A stretch of DNA of 64,000 bases from Torulaspora globosa (taxonomy: Eukaryota; Ascomycota; Saccharomycetes; Saccharomycetales; Saccharomycetaceae): contig NC_050733.1 in NCBI RefSeq assembly GCF_014133895.1, forward strand, positions 806,001 through 870,000, given 5' to 3'. Both the position numbers and the translations under genes were made by a program. Position 1 is the first letter of the stretch; each line of letters begins with the position of its first letter. The notes under the pieces were generated by a model. That model saw nothing but the letters and a program-made list of their open reading frames with translations, did no database searches and was not told the DNA's origin. This document shows positions 8,833 to 20,197 of this stretch, one piece after another.

Positions 8833-11800
8833 ATGCTGTCACTAAGGAGGAAGCTCGAGAGCCATCATCAATCAAAGCTAACCTCGAAGTCGCATCTATC
8901 ATCTTCAGATGATATTTCATCTGTCTCGGGTCAGGATGGCACTAATATTGTGACGAGCGATGGATCGCGATTGACCGCTCATAATGAAGGGGATGCGAAG
9001 GGTTACGTGGAGACGGATCCCACGATAGCTGCGATGGATAGTACGTTCACGACTTTTAATCTAATATTTGATAAGCTAGGCAGTTCTGTTGCACAAGAGA
9101 GGATTGCAGCATCTTTTGAACTGAAGAGCTCTCTGATCTCTTTGGTGCGGGAAGTCTCGATAGAACAATTTCAGAGGTTCAGTAATAGAATCAACAATAA
9201 GATATTCGAATTGATTCACGGAGCTAGCTCGAATGAAAAGATCGGTGGTATCCTGGCTGTAGATACTATGATCGGATTTTATGCTCATACAGAGGAGCTG
9301 CCTAATCAAACCTCTCGATTAGCGAACTACCTGCGGGTTTTGATTCCATCGAATGATATCGAAGTTATGAGATTAGCCGCCAATACACTCGGCAAGCTTG
9401 CTGTCCCTGGTGGGACGCTCACATCGGACTTTGTGGAGTTCGAAGCAAAGACATGTGTCGAATGGCTCACGACGTCGCCTGAAAACGCTTCTTCAAGTTC
9501 GAAGCAAGAATATAGAAAACATGCATCTCTTCTTATTATTACGGCACTGGCAAATAACTCACCATATCTGCTCTATCCTTACGTTAACTCGATACTTGAC
9601 AACATATGGAGAGCCCTGAGGGACACAAATCTGACAATACGAATGGACGCTGCTATAACAGCAGGCAAGTGTCTATCCATCATACAGGACAGGGATACGT
9701 CATTAACGAAGCAATGGGTTCAAAGGTTATTTAAAGAGTGTGTCTATGGGCTTACTTTGAATACAAACGAATCAATCCATGCGACGTTGCTTATCTATCG
9801 CGAGTTACTCAGGTTAAATGCATTCTATTTGAATGGAAAATATGACGAGATATTTCAGTCTACAATGAGATATAAGGATCACAAGTACGACGTGATAAGG
9901 AAGGAAGTTTATGCGATTCTGCCTCTCCTGGCTTATTTTGATTCGAGCCTATTCACTGCTAAGTATTTGGAACAGACTATGGTACACTACTTGACCGTTT
10001 TAAGAAACATGAACGTTAACTCAGCAAACGCCCTTGACAAGACAGCCATATTTATCTCTATCGGAGATATAGCAATCGAAGTGGGCTCCAGCATTATGCC
10101 TTACATGGATCCTATTCTAGATAACATAAGGAACGAATTACAGACGAAATTCAAGAACAGAAAATTCTTCGAAAGAGAGGTATTTTACTGCATAGGAAAG
10201 CTGGCTGCCGCAGTAGGGCCAGCCTTAACTAAGAACCTCAACAAAGGTTTGCTCGATTTAATGTTATCTTGTCCTCTTTCAGATTACATGCAACAAACAT
10301 TGTTGATTATAAACGAAAAGATCCCAGCTTTAGAGCCCACCATTAACGCCCGAATGTTAGATTTGCTCTGTACTTCATTGTCAGGTGAGAAATATAAACT
10401 GCCTGGGTCTCCCACTTCATTGAAACCATTATCAATAGAAAAAGCTCGTCATTGGAGAAACCAGAACATATTACGCCAGACTGGAGAACCCAACGATGAC
10501 GCTCATGATGCGCAGATACTAACTCAAGCTCTACGAATGCTACAAACGATCAATGATAAATACTCTATGACTGAGTTCGTCAGGCTAGTCGTCATATCCT
10601 ATATTGAACATGACAATCCTCACGTCAGGAAGCTCGCTGCCTTGACTTCCTGTGCTCTGTTTGTGAAGGACAATATTTGCAAACAGACATCGCTGCATGC
10701 TTTGAACTGTGTGTCTGAAGTTTTGAGTAAACTGTTGACCGTAGCCATCACGGACCCAGTGGCTGAAATAAGGTTTGAGATTCTGCAGCATCTGGATCCC
10801 AGTTTTGACCCTCAGCTGGCTCAACCGGATAACATGCGTCTTCTCTTTATGGCTCTTAATGACGAAATTTTTGCAATCCAACTCGAATCGATAAAAATCA
10901 TAGGTAGACTGACAAGTGTGAACCCGGCTTATGTGGTTCCCTCTCTGAGAAAAACTCTGCTTGAGCTACTGACCAAGCTTAAATATTCAACAATGCCAAG
11001 GAAGAAAGAGGAAAGCGCAACTCTGTTATGCAGCTTGATCAGTTCGAGTAGAGAAGTGACGAAACCATATATAGAACCGATACTGGACGTTCTACTTCCG
11101 AAATCACAGGATAGCTCTTCGGCCGTTGCCTCCACAGCACTGAAAGCAATAGGTGAGCTTTCGGTCATTGGGGGTGAGGACATGAAATCATACTTAAATG
11201 AATTGATGCCCCTGATAATTAGCACTTTTCAGGATCAGTCCAACTCGTTCAAACGAGATGCTGCATTAAAAACATTAGGTCAATTAGCAGCCTCGTCGGG
11301 CTACGTTATCGAGCCCTTATTGGATTATCCCGAGTTGTTGGGTGTTCTGATCAATATCCTGAAGTCTGAAAGCGCCCAGAATATTAGGAGAGAAACAGTA
11401 AGACTGATAGGCATTTTGGGCGCTCTAGATCCGTACAAGCATAGGGAAGTTGAAGTCACCTCTAATGCGAATAGTACGGTGGAACAAAATGCTCCTTCGA
11501 TAGATATCGCCTTGCTTATGCAAGGGATGTCGCCTTCTAATGAAGAGTATTATCCCACTGTTGTCATCAATACGCTCATGAGAATTTTGAAAGACCCTTC
11601 GTTATCATCTCATCATACTGCAGTCATACAAGCCATCATGCATATATTTCAAACCATGGGTCTGCGTTGTGTTCCTTTCCTGGCACAAATCATACCAGGA
11701 TTTATCTTAGTGATGCATTCCTGCCCACCATCACTTCTTGAGTTCTATTTCCAGCAGCTGGGCTTGCTGGTATCCATTGTCAAGCATCACATCCGTCCTC

Positions 11801-14800
11801 ATGTTGACGAGATGTACGAAGTCATTGAAGAATTTTTCCTTATTCCCAAATTGCAGATTACTATTCTTCTGGTTATCGAATCAATTTCAAAGTCCCTAGA
11901 AGGAGAATTTAAGCGCTTCGTCCCCAGAACATTAACGACATTTTTAACAATCCTAGAGAATGATAAGTCTAGCAAGAAAGCAGTCTCGATCAGAATTCTT
12001 CGATCTTTAGTGGTTTTTGACTCCAGCTTGGAAGATTACGCGCATTTAATCATTCCCACAGTCGTTAAAATTGCGGAATACTCAACGGGAACGTTGAGAA
12101 CAATGGCAATTGTAACGCTGGGGAAGCTTGCGAAATGTATAAATCTATCCGAGATGTCTTCAAGAATTGTTCAAGCGCTGGTACGCATATTATATTTGGA
12201 AGATAAAGAGCTGATAAAAGTAACCATGAATACTTTAAGTTTACTCCTGCTACAGTTAGGTACTGACTTCACGGTATTTGTCCCCATTATCAATAAAACG
12301 TTGGTGAGAAACCATATTCAGCATTCTATCTATGATCAACTGGTCAATAAACTCCTGAATGGTGAAGGTCTTCCTAAGAATATTGTATTTGATAAAGAGT
12401 TTGACACACATACGAAGGAAGTTGGCGAAGCTGCATCATCGTCGAAGAAACTACCGGTGAACCAACTTGTGCTCAAGAATACTTGGGATTGTAGTCAACA
12501 GAGGACCAAGGAAGACTGGCAGGAGTGGATAAGAAGACTGTCAGTCCAATTGTTGAAGGAGTCTCCTTCGCATGCTTTGAGAGCTTGTTCAGGATTGGCC
12601 GGAATATACTTTCCTCTGGCTAGGGAATTATTCAACGCATCTTTTGCAAGCTGTTGGACAGAACTTTATACCCAATATCAGGAAGATTTGGTCCAGTCAT
12701 TGTGCTCTGCCTTATCTTCTTTGCAGAATCCACCTGAAATTCATCAAACCCTACTCAACTTAGTTGAATTTATGGAGCACGATAATAAACCGTTACCTAT
12801 TCCAATTCAGACCCTTGGACAGTATGCCCAAAGATGCCATGCTTATGCAAAGGCTTTGCATTACAAAGAAGTTGAGTTCATACAGGAACCGACGACCTCT
12901 ACCATAGAGTCCTTGATTAGCATCAATAATCAATTGCACCAGACGGACGCTGCAATCGGAATCCTAAAACATGCTCAGCAGCATCATGACTTGCAGCTCA
13001 AGGAAACGTGGTATGAAAAACTGCAGAGGTGGGAAGATGCTTTAAATGCATACGATCAGCGAGAGAAGGCAGGCGAGGATTCATTCGAAGTAACCATGGG
13101 TAAAATGAGATCATTGCATGCTCTGGGTGAATGGGAAAAGCTTTCAGAGCTTGCGTCAGAGAAATGGAGTGTGTCGAAGCCAGAGGCACGTATTGCCATG
13201 GCTCCGCTTGCGGCGGGTGCGGCTTGGGGTCTTGGGCAATGGGATGAAATCGAGAAATATATTGGCGTAATGAAGTCTCAGTCGCCGGATAAAGAATTTT
13301 TCGATGCAATATTGTGCTTGCATCGAAATAACTTTGGCGAGGCGGAGAAGCATATATTCAATGCTCGTGATCTCTTAGTCACAGAAATCTCTGCTTTGAT
13401 AAATGAAAGTTACAATCGGGCTTATAGTGTCGTCGTGAGGACCCAGATCATTGCAGAGCTCGAAGAGATAATAAAGTACAAGAAGCTGCCTCAAAATTCA
13501 GAGCGACGCCAGCTTATGAGGAATACATGGAACAAACGACTCTTGGGATGTCAGAAAAATGTTGATGTGTGGCAAAGAGTTTTGAGAGTCAGATCGCTTG
13601 TCGTTAAACCAAAACAAGACATGCAAGTGTGGATCAAATTTGCGAATCTGTGCAGGAAGTCCGGAAGAATGGGTTTAGCACAAAAAGCCTTAAATTCGTT
13701 GCTAGAGGAAAGCGGGGATCCAGACCACCCTAACACTGCCAGGGCACCTCCGCCGGTGGTTTATGCACAACTCAAATATCTCTGGGCAACAGGATCTCAG
13801 AAAGACGCTTTACGGCATTTAATTGGCTTTACATCTAGAATGGCGCACGACTTGGGTCTTGATCCAAGCAATATGATAGCTCAAAGTGTGCCTCGCAACA
13901 GTTCCATTGCTCCCCGTCACGTTGAGGATCATACGAGATTACTAGCACGCTGCTTCCTAAAACAGGGAGAGTGGAGAGTTTCTTTGCAGCCAAACTGGAG
14001 AACGGAAAATCCGGATGCCATTCTTGGCTCCTATCTGTTGGCCACGCATTTTGATGACAAGTGGTATAAAGCATGGCATAATTGGGCATTGGCAAATTTT
14101 GAAGTGATATCCATGATAACATCGGGTTCCAAACAGGAGATGAATGGGGTCAACAAGAAATCAGGTAATGGTGTTTACCGAATAGAAAATGGAATGATGG
14201 GGTCTGATTCATTCAACGGTGACCCAGGTAATTACTCGGCTGAGCTGATCCAGAGACATGTTGTTCCAGCCATCAAGGGGTTTTTCTATTCCATTTCACT
14301 GTCGGAATCAAGCTTTTTGCAGGATGCCTTGAGACTTCTCACTCTGTGGTTCACTTTTGGTGGCGTTCCTGAAGCAGCACAAGCGATGCATGAAGGCTTT
14401 AGCTTGATAAAGATAGGTAGCTGGCTTGAGGTTCTACCGCAATTGATCGCGCGCATTCATCAGCCCGATAAAGTGGTTAGCCGATCACTACTTTCCTTAT
14501 TGTCTGATTTTGGTAAAGCACATCCTCAGGCTCTAGTTTATCCCCTGACGGTTGCCATCAAGTCAGAGTCTGTATCTAGACAGAAGGCTGCTTTATCCAT
14601 CATTGAGAAAATGAGGATGCATAGTCCTGTTTTAGTAGATCAAGCCGAGCTTGTCAGTCACGAACTGATTCGTGCCGCCGTTTTATGGCACGAACTGTGG
14701 TATGAGGGCCTTGAAGATGCCAGTAGACAGTTTTTCGGTGAGCACAATACTGAGAAGATGTTTGCTATCCTTGAACCACTTCATGAGATGTTAAAGCGTG

Positions 14801-16221
14801 GCCCTGAGACATTGAGAGAGATCTCATTCCAAAATTCTTTCGGTAGAGACTTGAATGATGCCTATGAATGGGTAACGAACTATAAGAAGAGAAAAGATCT
14901 AAGCAATTTGAATCAAGCCTGGGATATTTATTATAATGTGTTTCGAAGAATCAGCAGACAGCTGCCACAATTACAAACTCTCGAACTGCAGCACGTCTCT
15001 CCAAAACTTCTCGCGGCTCATGATCTGGAATTGGCCGTACCCGGTACCTACATAACCGGAAAACCTATTATCAGAATCACAAGATTTGAACCTGTTTTCT
15101 CTGTTATTTCATCCAAGCAGAGACCTCGTAAAGTGACCATCAAGGGCAGTGATGGGAAGGACTACCAGTATTTATTGAAGGGTCATGAAGACATTAGGCA
15201 AGACAGTTTGGTTATGCAATTATTCGGACTGGTAAACACCTTGCTTCAGAATGACTCAGAATGCTTTCAAAGACACCTGGATATTCAACAATACCCAGCG
15301 ATTCCGCTGTCACCAAAGTCTGGTTTACTGGGTTGGGTTCCTAACAGTGACACTTTCCATGTGCTCATTAGGGAGCATAGGGAAGCTAAGAAGATTCCTC
15401 TGAACATAGAACATTGGGTAATGTTGCAGATGGCACCTGATTACGACAGTTTAACTCTGCTGCAGAAGGTTGAAGTCTTTACTTATGCTCTTGACAACAC
15501 TAGGGGCCAAGATCTGTACAAGGTTCTGTGGCTGAAGAGTAGATCTTCTGAATCATGGTTAGAACGTAGAACCACGTATACACGGTCGCTTGCGGTTATG
15601 TCCATGGTGGGCTACATCCTGGGTTTAGGCGATCGTCATCCCAGCAATCTGATGCTTGACAGAATCACAGGTAAGGTAATTCATATTGATTTTGGCGACT
15701 GTTTCGAGGCTGCCATTTTGAGAGAAAAATTCCCAGAGAAGGTACCCTTCAGATTAACCAGAATGCTCACTTATGCGATGGAAGTTAGTGGAATTGAAGG
15801 TAGTTTCCGAATCACCTGCGAGAACGTCATGAGGGTTTTGAGGGATAATAAAGAGTCTCTAATGGCCATTTTGGAGGCTTTTGCCTTTGATCCGCTGATC
15901 CACTGGGGATTCGATCTCCCAACGCAGACCATTATGGAGCAGACTGACATTCAGCTGCCATTAACAAACCCAAGCGAGCTGCTCAGAAAAGGAGCCATCA
16001 CGGTTGAGGAAGCGGCCAAAATGGAGGTAGAGCAAAAGAATGAAATACGAAATGCTAGAGCGATGCTCGTGCTGAAGCGTATCACCAATAAACTCACTGG
16101 TAACGATTTCCGCAGATTCACCGAGCTGGATGTTCCTGAACAAGTGGATAAACTGATCCAGCAAGCAACCTCGGTCGAAAACCTGTGTCAGCATTATATC
16201 GGCTGGTGTCCCTTCTGGTGA
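8833..16221 (+). CDS. TOR2: TOR kinase, single phosphatidylinositol-kinase-related protein kinase
   Basis: This 2462-residue Ser/Thr kinase is the catalytic core of TORC1 and, if the only TOR gene, of TORC2, coupling nutrients to growth. N-terminal HEAT repeats fill most of the first 1200 residues and are followed by the FAT domain. The FRB domain carries the rapamycin-site serine at 1964 (LEDASRQFF). The kinase domain has DRHPSN at 2267-2272 and the DFG aspartate at 2286 (HIDFGD), and the FATC tail ends HYIGWCPFW. An in-frame stop just upstream and a poor extension support the ATG at 8833. Neighbours match both S. cerevisiae TOR1 (YAE1, RFC2, ARP3) and TOR2 (EAP1, LOS1), so this is the unduplicated ancestor; the symbol is a convenience. 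Confidence 0.97.
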   Translation: MLSLRRKLESHHQSKLTSKSHLSSSDDISSVSGQDGTNIVTSDGSRLTAHNEGDAKGYVETDPTIAAMDSTFTTFNLIFDKLGSSVAQERIAASFELKSSLISLVREVSIEQFQRFSNRINNKIFELIHGASSNEKIGGILAVDTMIGFYAHTEELPNQTSRLANYLRVLIPSNDIEVMRLAANTLGKLAVPGGTLTSDFVEFEAKTCVEWLTTSPENASSSSKQEYRKHASLLIITALANNSPYLLYPYVNSILDNIWRALRDTNLTIRMDAAITAGKCLSIIQDRDTSLTKQWVQRLFKECVYGLTLNTNESIHATLLIYRELLRLNAFYLNGKYDEIFQSTMRYKDHKYDVIRKEVYAILPLLAYFDSSLFTAKYLEQTMVHYLTVLRNMNVNSANALDKTAIFISIGDIAIEVGSSIMPYMDPILDNIRNELQTKFKNRKFFEREVFYCIGKLAAAVGPALTKNLNKGLLDLMLSCPLSDYMQQTLLIINEKIPALEPTINARMLDLLCTSLSGEKYKLPGSPTSLKPLSIEKARHWRNQNILRQTGEPNDDAHDAQILTQALRMLQTINDKYSMTEFVRLVVISYIEHDNPHVRKLAALTSCALFVKDNICKQTSLHALNCVSEVLSKLLTVAITDPVAEIRFEILQHLDPSFDPQLAQPDNMRLLFMALNDEIFAIQLESIKIIGRLTSVNPAYVVPSLRKTLLELLTKLKYSTMPRKKEESATLLCSLISSSREVTKPYIEPILDVLLPKSQDSSSAVASTALKAIGELSVIGGEDMKSYLNELMPLIISTFQDQSNSFKRDAALKTLGQLAASSGYVIEPLLDYPELLGVLINILKSESAQNIRRETVRLIGILGALDPYKHREVEVTSNANSTVEQNAPSIDIALLMQGMSPSNEEYYPTVVINTLMRILKDPSLSSHHTAVIQAIMHIFQTMGLRCVPFLAQIIPGFILVMHSCPPSLLEFYFQQLGLLVSIVKHHIRPHVDEMYEVIEEFFLIPKLQITILLVIESISKSLEGEFKRFVPRTLTTFLTILENDKSSKKAVSIRILRSLVVFDSSLEDYAHLIIPTVVKIAEYSTGTLRTMAIVTLGKLAKCINLSEMSSRIVQALVRILYLEDKELIKVTMNTLSLLLLQLGTDFTVFVPIINKTLVRNHIQHSIYDQLVNKLLNGEGLPKNIVFDKEFDTHTKEVGEAASSSKKLPVNQLVLKNTWDCSQQRTKEDWQEWIRRLSVQLLKESPSHALRACSGLAGIYFPLARELFNASFASCWTELYTQYQEDLVQSLCSALSSLQNPPEIHQTLLNLVEFMEHDNKPLPIPIQTLGQYAQRCHAYAKALHYKEVEFIQEPTTSTIESLISINNQLHQTDAAIGILKHAQQHHDLQLKETWYEKLQRWEDALNAYDQREKAGEDSFEVTMGKMRSLHALGEWEKLSELASEKWSVSKPEARIAMAPLAAGAAWGLGQWDEIEKYIGVMKSQSPDKEFFDAILCLHRNNFGEAEKHIFNARDLLVTEISALINESYNRAYSVVVRTQIIAELEEIIKYKKLPQNSERRQLMRNTWNKRLLGCQKNVDVWQRVLRVRSLVVKPKQDMQVWIKFANLCRKSGRMGLAQKALNSLLEESGDPDHPNTARAPPPVVYAQLKYLWATGSQKDALRHLIGFTSRMAHDLGLDPSNMIAQSVPRNSSIAPRHVEDHTRLLARCFLKQGEWRVSLQPNWRTENPDAILGSYLLATHFDDKWYKAWHNWALANFEVISMITSGSKQEMNGVNKKSGNGVYRIENGMMGSDSFNGDPGNYSAELIQRHVVPAIKGFFYSISLSESSFLQDALRLLTLWFTFGGVPEAAQAMHEGFSLIKIGSWLEVLPQLIARIHQPDKVVSRSLLSLLSDFGKAHPQALVYPLTVAIKSESVSRQKAALSIIEKMRMHSPVLVDQAELVSHELIRAAVLWHELWYEGLEDASRQFFGEHNTEKMFAILEPLHEMLKRGPETLREISFQNSFGRDLNDAYEWVTNYKKRKDLSNLNQAWDIYYNVFRRISRQLPQLQTLELQHVSPKLLAAHDLELAVPGTYITGKPIIRITRFEPVFSVISSKQRPRKVTIKGSDGKDYQYLLKGHEDIRQDSLVMQLFGLVNTLLQNDSECFQRHLDIQQYPAIPLSPKSGLLGWVPNSDTFHVLIREHREAKKIPLNIEHWVMLQMAPDYDSLTLLQKVEVFTYALDNTRGQDLYKVLWLKSRSSESWLERRTTYTRSLAVMSMVGYILGLGDRHPSNLMLDRITGKVIHIDFGDCFEAAILREKFPEKVPFRLTRMLTYAMEVSGIEGSFRITCENVMRVLRDNKESLMAILEAFAFDPLIHWGFDLPTQTIMEQTDIQLPLTNPSELLRKGAITVEEAAKMEVEQKNEIRNARAMLVLKRITNKLTGNDFRRFTELDVPEQVDKLIQQATSVENLCQHYIGWCPFW

Positions 16222-16247
16222 GACCAAGAGACAATTCTTAGCACTAA

Positions 16248-16682
16248 CTAAAAACTTGTATGTACGGAATACTTATCACAATGCGACCTCACGATCGGCT
16301 TCCATTTTGCGAGCAGTGGATGCTCTCCCGTGAGATTCAAATCCTGGTCGAAGATGCCTTTGGTTAAAACCTTATTGATCCGAAGCTCTTTCTGAATTGC
16401 ATTAAAGTCTTGCGCTAATGATTCGTCCTGATCGCCGTATCGCTGAGCAAGACATTGTAACAGGCCCACGAGCATCCCAACTCGCTTCCCCAGCAGGGCT
16501 CCGCTGGGGAAGCCCTCATCAAATCCTTCCTGTAGATTAGTTTCCTTCGCATGCGTTATACCATCTAAAAAGCCACTCTTAACGTGGTTCTCTCGGAGCT
16601 TCTTTAAGTCATAAGATATCTGATTCCGCTGGCTATCAGAATCCGACTCCCAAACGTCGTCTAAGATACTATTACTGGCCAT
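16248..16682 (-). CDS. YAE1: Fe-S assembly adaptor for Rli1/ABCE1
   Basis: Yae1 forms a complex with Lto1 that recruits the ABC protein Rli1 to the cytosolic iron-sulfur targeting machinery, so it supports ribosome recycling. The 144-residue product is the usual length (141 in S. cerevisiae). It contains the deca-GX3 type pattern of regularly spaced glycines (GFLDGITHAKE, then EGFDEGFPSGALLGKRVG) and the conserved N-terminal DDVWESDSD. It is convergent with TOR, with 26 bp between the stops, as in YJR066W-YJR067C. It diverges from RFC2 across 150 bp. Confidence 0.93.
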   Translation of the reverse strand: MASNSILDDVWESDSDSQRNQISYDLKKLRENHVKSGFLDGITHAKETNLQEGFDEGFPSGALLGKRVGMLVGLLQCLAQRYGDQDESLAQDFNAIQKELRINKVLTKGIFDQDLNLTGEHPLLAKWKPIVRSHCDKYSVHTSF

Positions 16683-16832
16683 TTCTTGATAAAGTTCGGT
16701 TTATTCATCTATAATCTATACTCTAGTAGCGATGATTTTTCACTTTAAACAACATATACAGAGGTAAAAGGTGTAAAAACTCAATTGAATAGATCATTGG
16801 CCCCGTTTCCTGAGTGATTCAATCTGCTAGCA

Positions 16833-17897
16833 ATGCTTGAAGCCTTTGGACCTAACAAGAGACGTAAAGTTATCGCGGAGGAAGAAGGTGAGCACTCCAA
16901 ACCATGGGTTGAAAAGTACAGGCCCAAGAAACTTGACGAAGTTACAGCCCAAGATCATGCTGTCAATGTGCTCAAGAAAACGCTTGGTTCGACCAATTTG
17001 CCACACATGCTGTTTTATGGACCGCCTGGGACAGGAAAGACGTCAACCATATTGGCTTTGACAAAGGAATTGTTCGGACCAGAACTCATGAAGACTAGAG
17101 TATTGGAGTTGAATGCTTCTGATGAACGTGGCATATCCGTGGTGCGGGAGAAGGTCAAGAATTTTGCAAGACTCACTGTCTCCAAACCAACGGCCGAAGA
17201 TCGCAAGAATTACCCATGCCCTCCATATAAGATCATCATTCTTGATGAGGCCGATTCAATGACCGCAGATGCGCAAAGTGCGTTACGTCGAACGATGGAA
17301 ACTTACTCGGCCGTGACGAGATTTTGTCTAATTTGCAATTACGTTACTAGAATCATCGATCCTCTGGCATCCAGATGCTCGAAATTCAGATTCAAGTCGC
17401 TTGACACCGGCAGTGCCCTTGATCGTTTGACCTTCATTGCCCAGAAGGAGTCGGTTGGTTACGAAGATGGCGTGCTGGAAGATATACTCAAAATATCAAG
17501 AGGAGATCTGAGAAGAGCGATCACTTTGCTGCAATCGGCGTATAAGAGAAATGATCTTCAGGGAAGCAAAAAAATAACCTTCAGCGAGATTCAAGAAATC
17601 TCAGGCCTCGTTCCGAACTCCCTCATAACTGAGCTCGCGACGAAGATAGCTGGAAACGATGTTGATGATATTGCTGCTTATGTCAATGATTTTATGAAGA
17701 AGGGCTGGGCTGTGACGTCTGTAGCTGATCAGCTCCACAGCTACTATTTGACCAGTGACGACTTCAGTACAGATTTCAAGAACAAAGTCTCATGGATTTT
17801 ATTCAATACGGATGCAAAATTGACTAACGGGACCAATGAACACATTCAGCTTTTGAATCTTGTCGTTCAAATATCTGAAGTGCAAAAGACAAGCTAA
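16833..17897 (+). CDS. RFC2: Replication factor C subunit 2
   Basis: Rfc2 is a small AAA+ subunit of the clamp loader that places PCNA on DNA, and also of the Rad24, Ctf18 and Elg1 loaders. The 354-residue product starts [12 protein letters not shown]. Walker A is at 63-70 (GPPGTGKT), Walker B is DEAD at 138-141, and the RFC-box SRC motif appears in ASRCSKFRF. Length equals the family norm (353). No MCB (ACGCGT) site is visible in the short spacer shared with YAE1. Confidence 0.97.
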   Translation: MLEAFGPNKRRKVIAEEEGEHSKPWVEKYRPKKLDEVTAQDHAVNVLKKTLGSTNLPHMLFYGPPGTGKTSTILALTKELFGPELMKTRVLELNASDERGISVVREKVKNFARLTVSKPTAEDRKNYPCPPYKIIILDEADSMTADAQSALRRTMETYSAVTRFCLICNYVTRIIDPLASRCSKFRFKSLDTGSALDRLTFIAQKESVGYEDGVLEDILKISRGDLRRAITLLQSAYKRNDLQGSKKITFSEIQEISGLVPNSLITELATKIAGNDVDDIAAYVNDFMKKGWAVTSVADQLHSYYLTSDDFSTDFKNKVSWILFNTDAKLTNGTNEHIQLLNLVVQISEVQKTS

Positions 17898-18009
17898 ATA
17901 GATCGAAAACCTAAGTAACTTCAAGTATGATTGTTGGGTGAGATAATAACCATTTACAAACAGCGAGCAATTGGTTTGAGACCTTCAAACCAAATTAGAC
18001 TAAACTGGC

Positions 18010-19791
18010 CTACTTTGTTTTGCCTTCTTGAGCTGCGTTAGGCTGATTGGGAAATGAGCTGTAGGATGGAACTGCAGCCTGAGGAGGCGGTAGAGGAGGC
18101 TGTGGGAAGAACTGCTGACCATTGGATGGCATGATCCCATTGGAAGGAGGAAACATGTTAGGATTGAAACCCTGCGGCATGCCCTGCATCAGAGGGAACC
18201 CGGGGGGAGCCATTCCTGGTACAAATTGATGGTACATTCCAGGCTGCATAGGCACCTGTCGCTGTGCTAATGGTTGTTGCTGAGGGTTTTTCTTCTTAAT
18301 TGTGGAGTCAGGAGATCCGCTCTCTTTTGGAACATTTGTCATCATAGGTAACCTGCTAGGCCCATGAATAGATCCTCCTTGTATTGGTGGTCCAAATCCT
18401 GGTGGTGGCATTCCGATGCAGAAGCCGGGCGGTACGCCGACATTCCGTGGTGGAGCTTGTCCGAGCCGCTGGCCTTGGCTTAAAAGGTGGGGCGCATTAT
18501 TAGATACAGGTACCCCAGGGGGAGCTGATACAAGGGATTCGCTTATCTTCCCCTTGTTTAACAAACCCTGAAAGAAAGCGTTGTTAGTTTGAGATTGTTG
18601 TGGGCGGGCCCCCTGCATAGGCGCCATAGGAAACTGTGCTGGTAGAGTATGCTGTCCTTTGACCTCATCTTGACGAGCGAGCCCAGGTGGCGGTGGCATA
18701 AATTTAGACTGTTCGTTAGGATATACAGGAGTCTGCTCCCGGCGCTCCTGATCTTTGTTGAAAAACGACATTAGTCTAGAACCGCTAGAAACACTTGAAG
18801 TTGACTCAGAATTATCCACGCTGTGTTCTTTAGACACTTCAGCTGGTTTAGATGGTAATGATACGCTAGAAGCTGAGTTATTGAAAAATGATGAAAATCT
18901 TGAGGACGTGCCTGCTAATGATTCCATTGCACCTTCTCGCTTTTGGATTCCAACTTGGTCGGACCCAGGATTGGCATCGTTTGGACCATTAGACGTGCTG
19001 GTCGTCGATTCAGCCTTCTTGGTGTTTAACTTAAGGAAGTCCGATATTGAGCTTGATGTCATCGAGACTTCTGGGACTGGATCCGTCCTAACTGTATCAT
19101 TACCAATCAATCCTTTCTTTTTGAGTTCCATTTCCTTCATCTTTGCCTTCCATGTTTCAAAATCCGCCATGGAGTTGCCGGTGGGCTCAAACTCCCCCTC
19201 TAACGCCAATAAATCCTCATTATTTACTGCAATATCTTTCTCTTCCAATAAGAACCCATTTTTGTCATTCTTGCCGTGCTTGTTGCCCCTCTTTGGTCTT
19301 GTAGCCTTACTCTTGCTGTTCCTCCTCTCAAATACGCCCTCCTCGTTCGATATGGGCCTCGAGTTCACTCCTGCGTTTCTGCCGTTCCTGTGTCCCAGAC
19401 CTTTACTATGGTTTCCATGGTCAGAGTATCGGCGATTTAGTCTCCAGAACTTCTTCTTCGGTAAGGAATTGACAATCTCTTCACATGCTCCTTCGGGTAT
19501 TTGCTTGGAAATTGATAAAAGCTCATTGATGCTGTAGACATGCTTCTTATTGATGCAATCTTTTGGTTTGTAATCTGCCGTATACTGAGGCAGTTGTGGA
19601 GCGTTGTTGTCCCGTACTTGCGGGGTGCCTCCTAGATCAACCGATTTCATACTCTGATTCAACCGCTCAAAAAAATTCGTTATGGAGTCTGCCTTTGCAC
19701 TTGAAAGAGGCGGTAGAGCTTCGTTACTCTGCTCCACTGATAGTACCATGGGATCGTTTAAAGTGTTCCTTGTTAGACTATCTGTATTCAT
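18010..19791 (-). CDS. EAP1: eIF4E-binding protein
   Basis: Eap1 binds eIF4E, blocks its contact with eIF4G and promotes decapping of target mRNAs downstream of TOR. The frame opens at a TTG (19827), but the first ATG at 19791 gives 593 residues (S. cerevisiae 632). The eIF4E-binding motif YxxxxL-hydrophobic is clear at residues 86-92 (YSINELL). The rest is low complexity: a basic Arg/Lys region, then a Pro/Met/Gln-rich C-terminal third with repeated PPG and PPPGF-type runs, typical of the family. The antisense frame over 18755-19537 is a shadow. Confidence 0.9.
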   Translation of the reverse strand: MNTDSLTRNTLNDPMVLSVEQSNEALPPLSSAKADSITNFFERLNQSMKSVDLGGTPQVRDNNAPQLPQYTADYKPKDCINKKHVYSINELLSISKQIPEGACEEIVNSLPKKKFWRLNRRYSDHGNHSKGLGHRNGRNAGVNSRPISNEEGVFERRNSKSKATRPKRGNKHGKNDKNGFLLEEKDIAVNNEDLLALEGEFEPTGNSMADFETWKAKMKEMELKKKGLIGNDTVRTDPVPEVSMTSSSISDFLKLNTKKAESTTSTSNGPNDANPGSDQVGIQKREGAMESLAGTSSRFSSFFNNSASSVSLPSKPAEVSKEHSVDNSESTSSVSSGSRLMSFFNKDQERREQTPVYPNEQSKFMPPPPGLARQDEVKGQHTLPAQFPMAPMQGARPQQSQTNNAFFQGLLNKGKISESLVSAPPGVPVSNNAPHLLSQGQRLGQAPPRNVGVPPGFCIGMPPPGFGPPIQGGSIHGPSRLPMMTNVPKESGSPDSTIKKKNPQQQPLAQRQVPMQPGMYHQFVPGMAPPGFPLMQGMPQGFNPNMFPPSNGIMPSNGQQFFPQPPLPPPQAAVPSYSSFPNQPNAAQEGKTK

Positions 19792-20197
19792 TGTAGAACA
19801 GGAGGCAGCGTTGCCGGCTAAAAGCAAATGTTAATCAACGTAGGGCGGACCGCTTGAAGATATCACAGATGAAGAGAATGACGATTCACTGGTCTTCCAA
19901 GCTCAAACATTCGATTGATACTGGTAACATTCATTAGTTAAGGTCCCTTCTTTTACAAGAAAATTTTTAGTCGCTCCTAACGAGTCTGTTTTCACGGTCA
20001 CTAGAATTATATAGTAACTGAAATAATGGCGACGACAGTAAATCGCCCTGCTAGATGGAGACGTCGGAAAGGTCCGCCGGCCTGGGGTTGGATGAATCGC
20101 AGGATTGCGAGGTTTGTGGAATTTTTTTGTGCGAAAATCTGTTGATTGTGTGGAAAAATGCTGGTGATCAAGGAGAGACGGATGACAACTCAGGATA
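19792..20197. other. EAP1 upstream / LOS1 downstream spacer
   Basis: These 406 bp hold the EAP1 promoter and the LOS1 3' flank. I see no RNA gene. One short ATG frame (20026-20145, 39 codons, + strand) encodes an Arg/Trp-rich peptide with a favourable AATAATGG context, but nothing else supports it. Confidence 0.5.

Noticed and set aside
18755..19537. 260-codon plus-strand frame
   Set aside because: Lies antisense inside EAP1, whose sense frame has the eIF4E-binding motif; composition (Ser/Leu/Phe) is that of a shadow.
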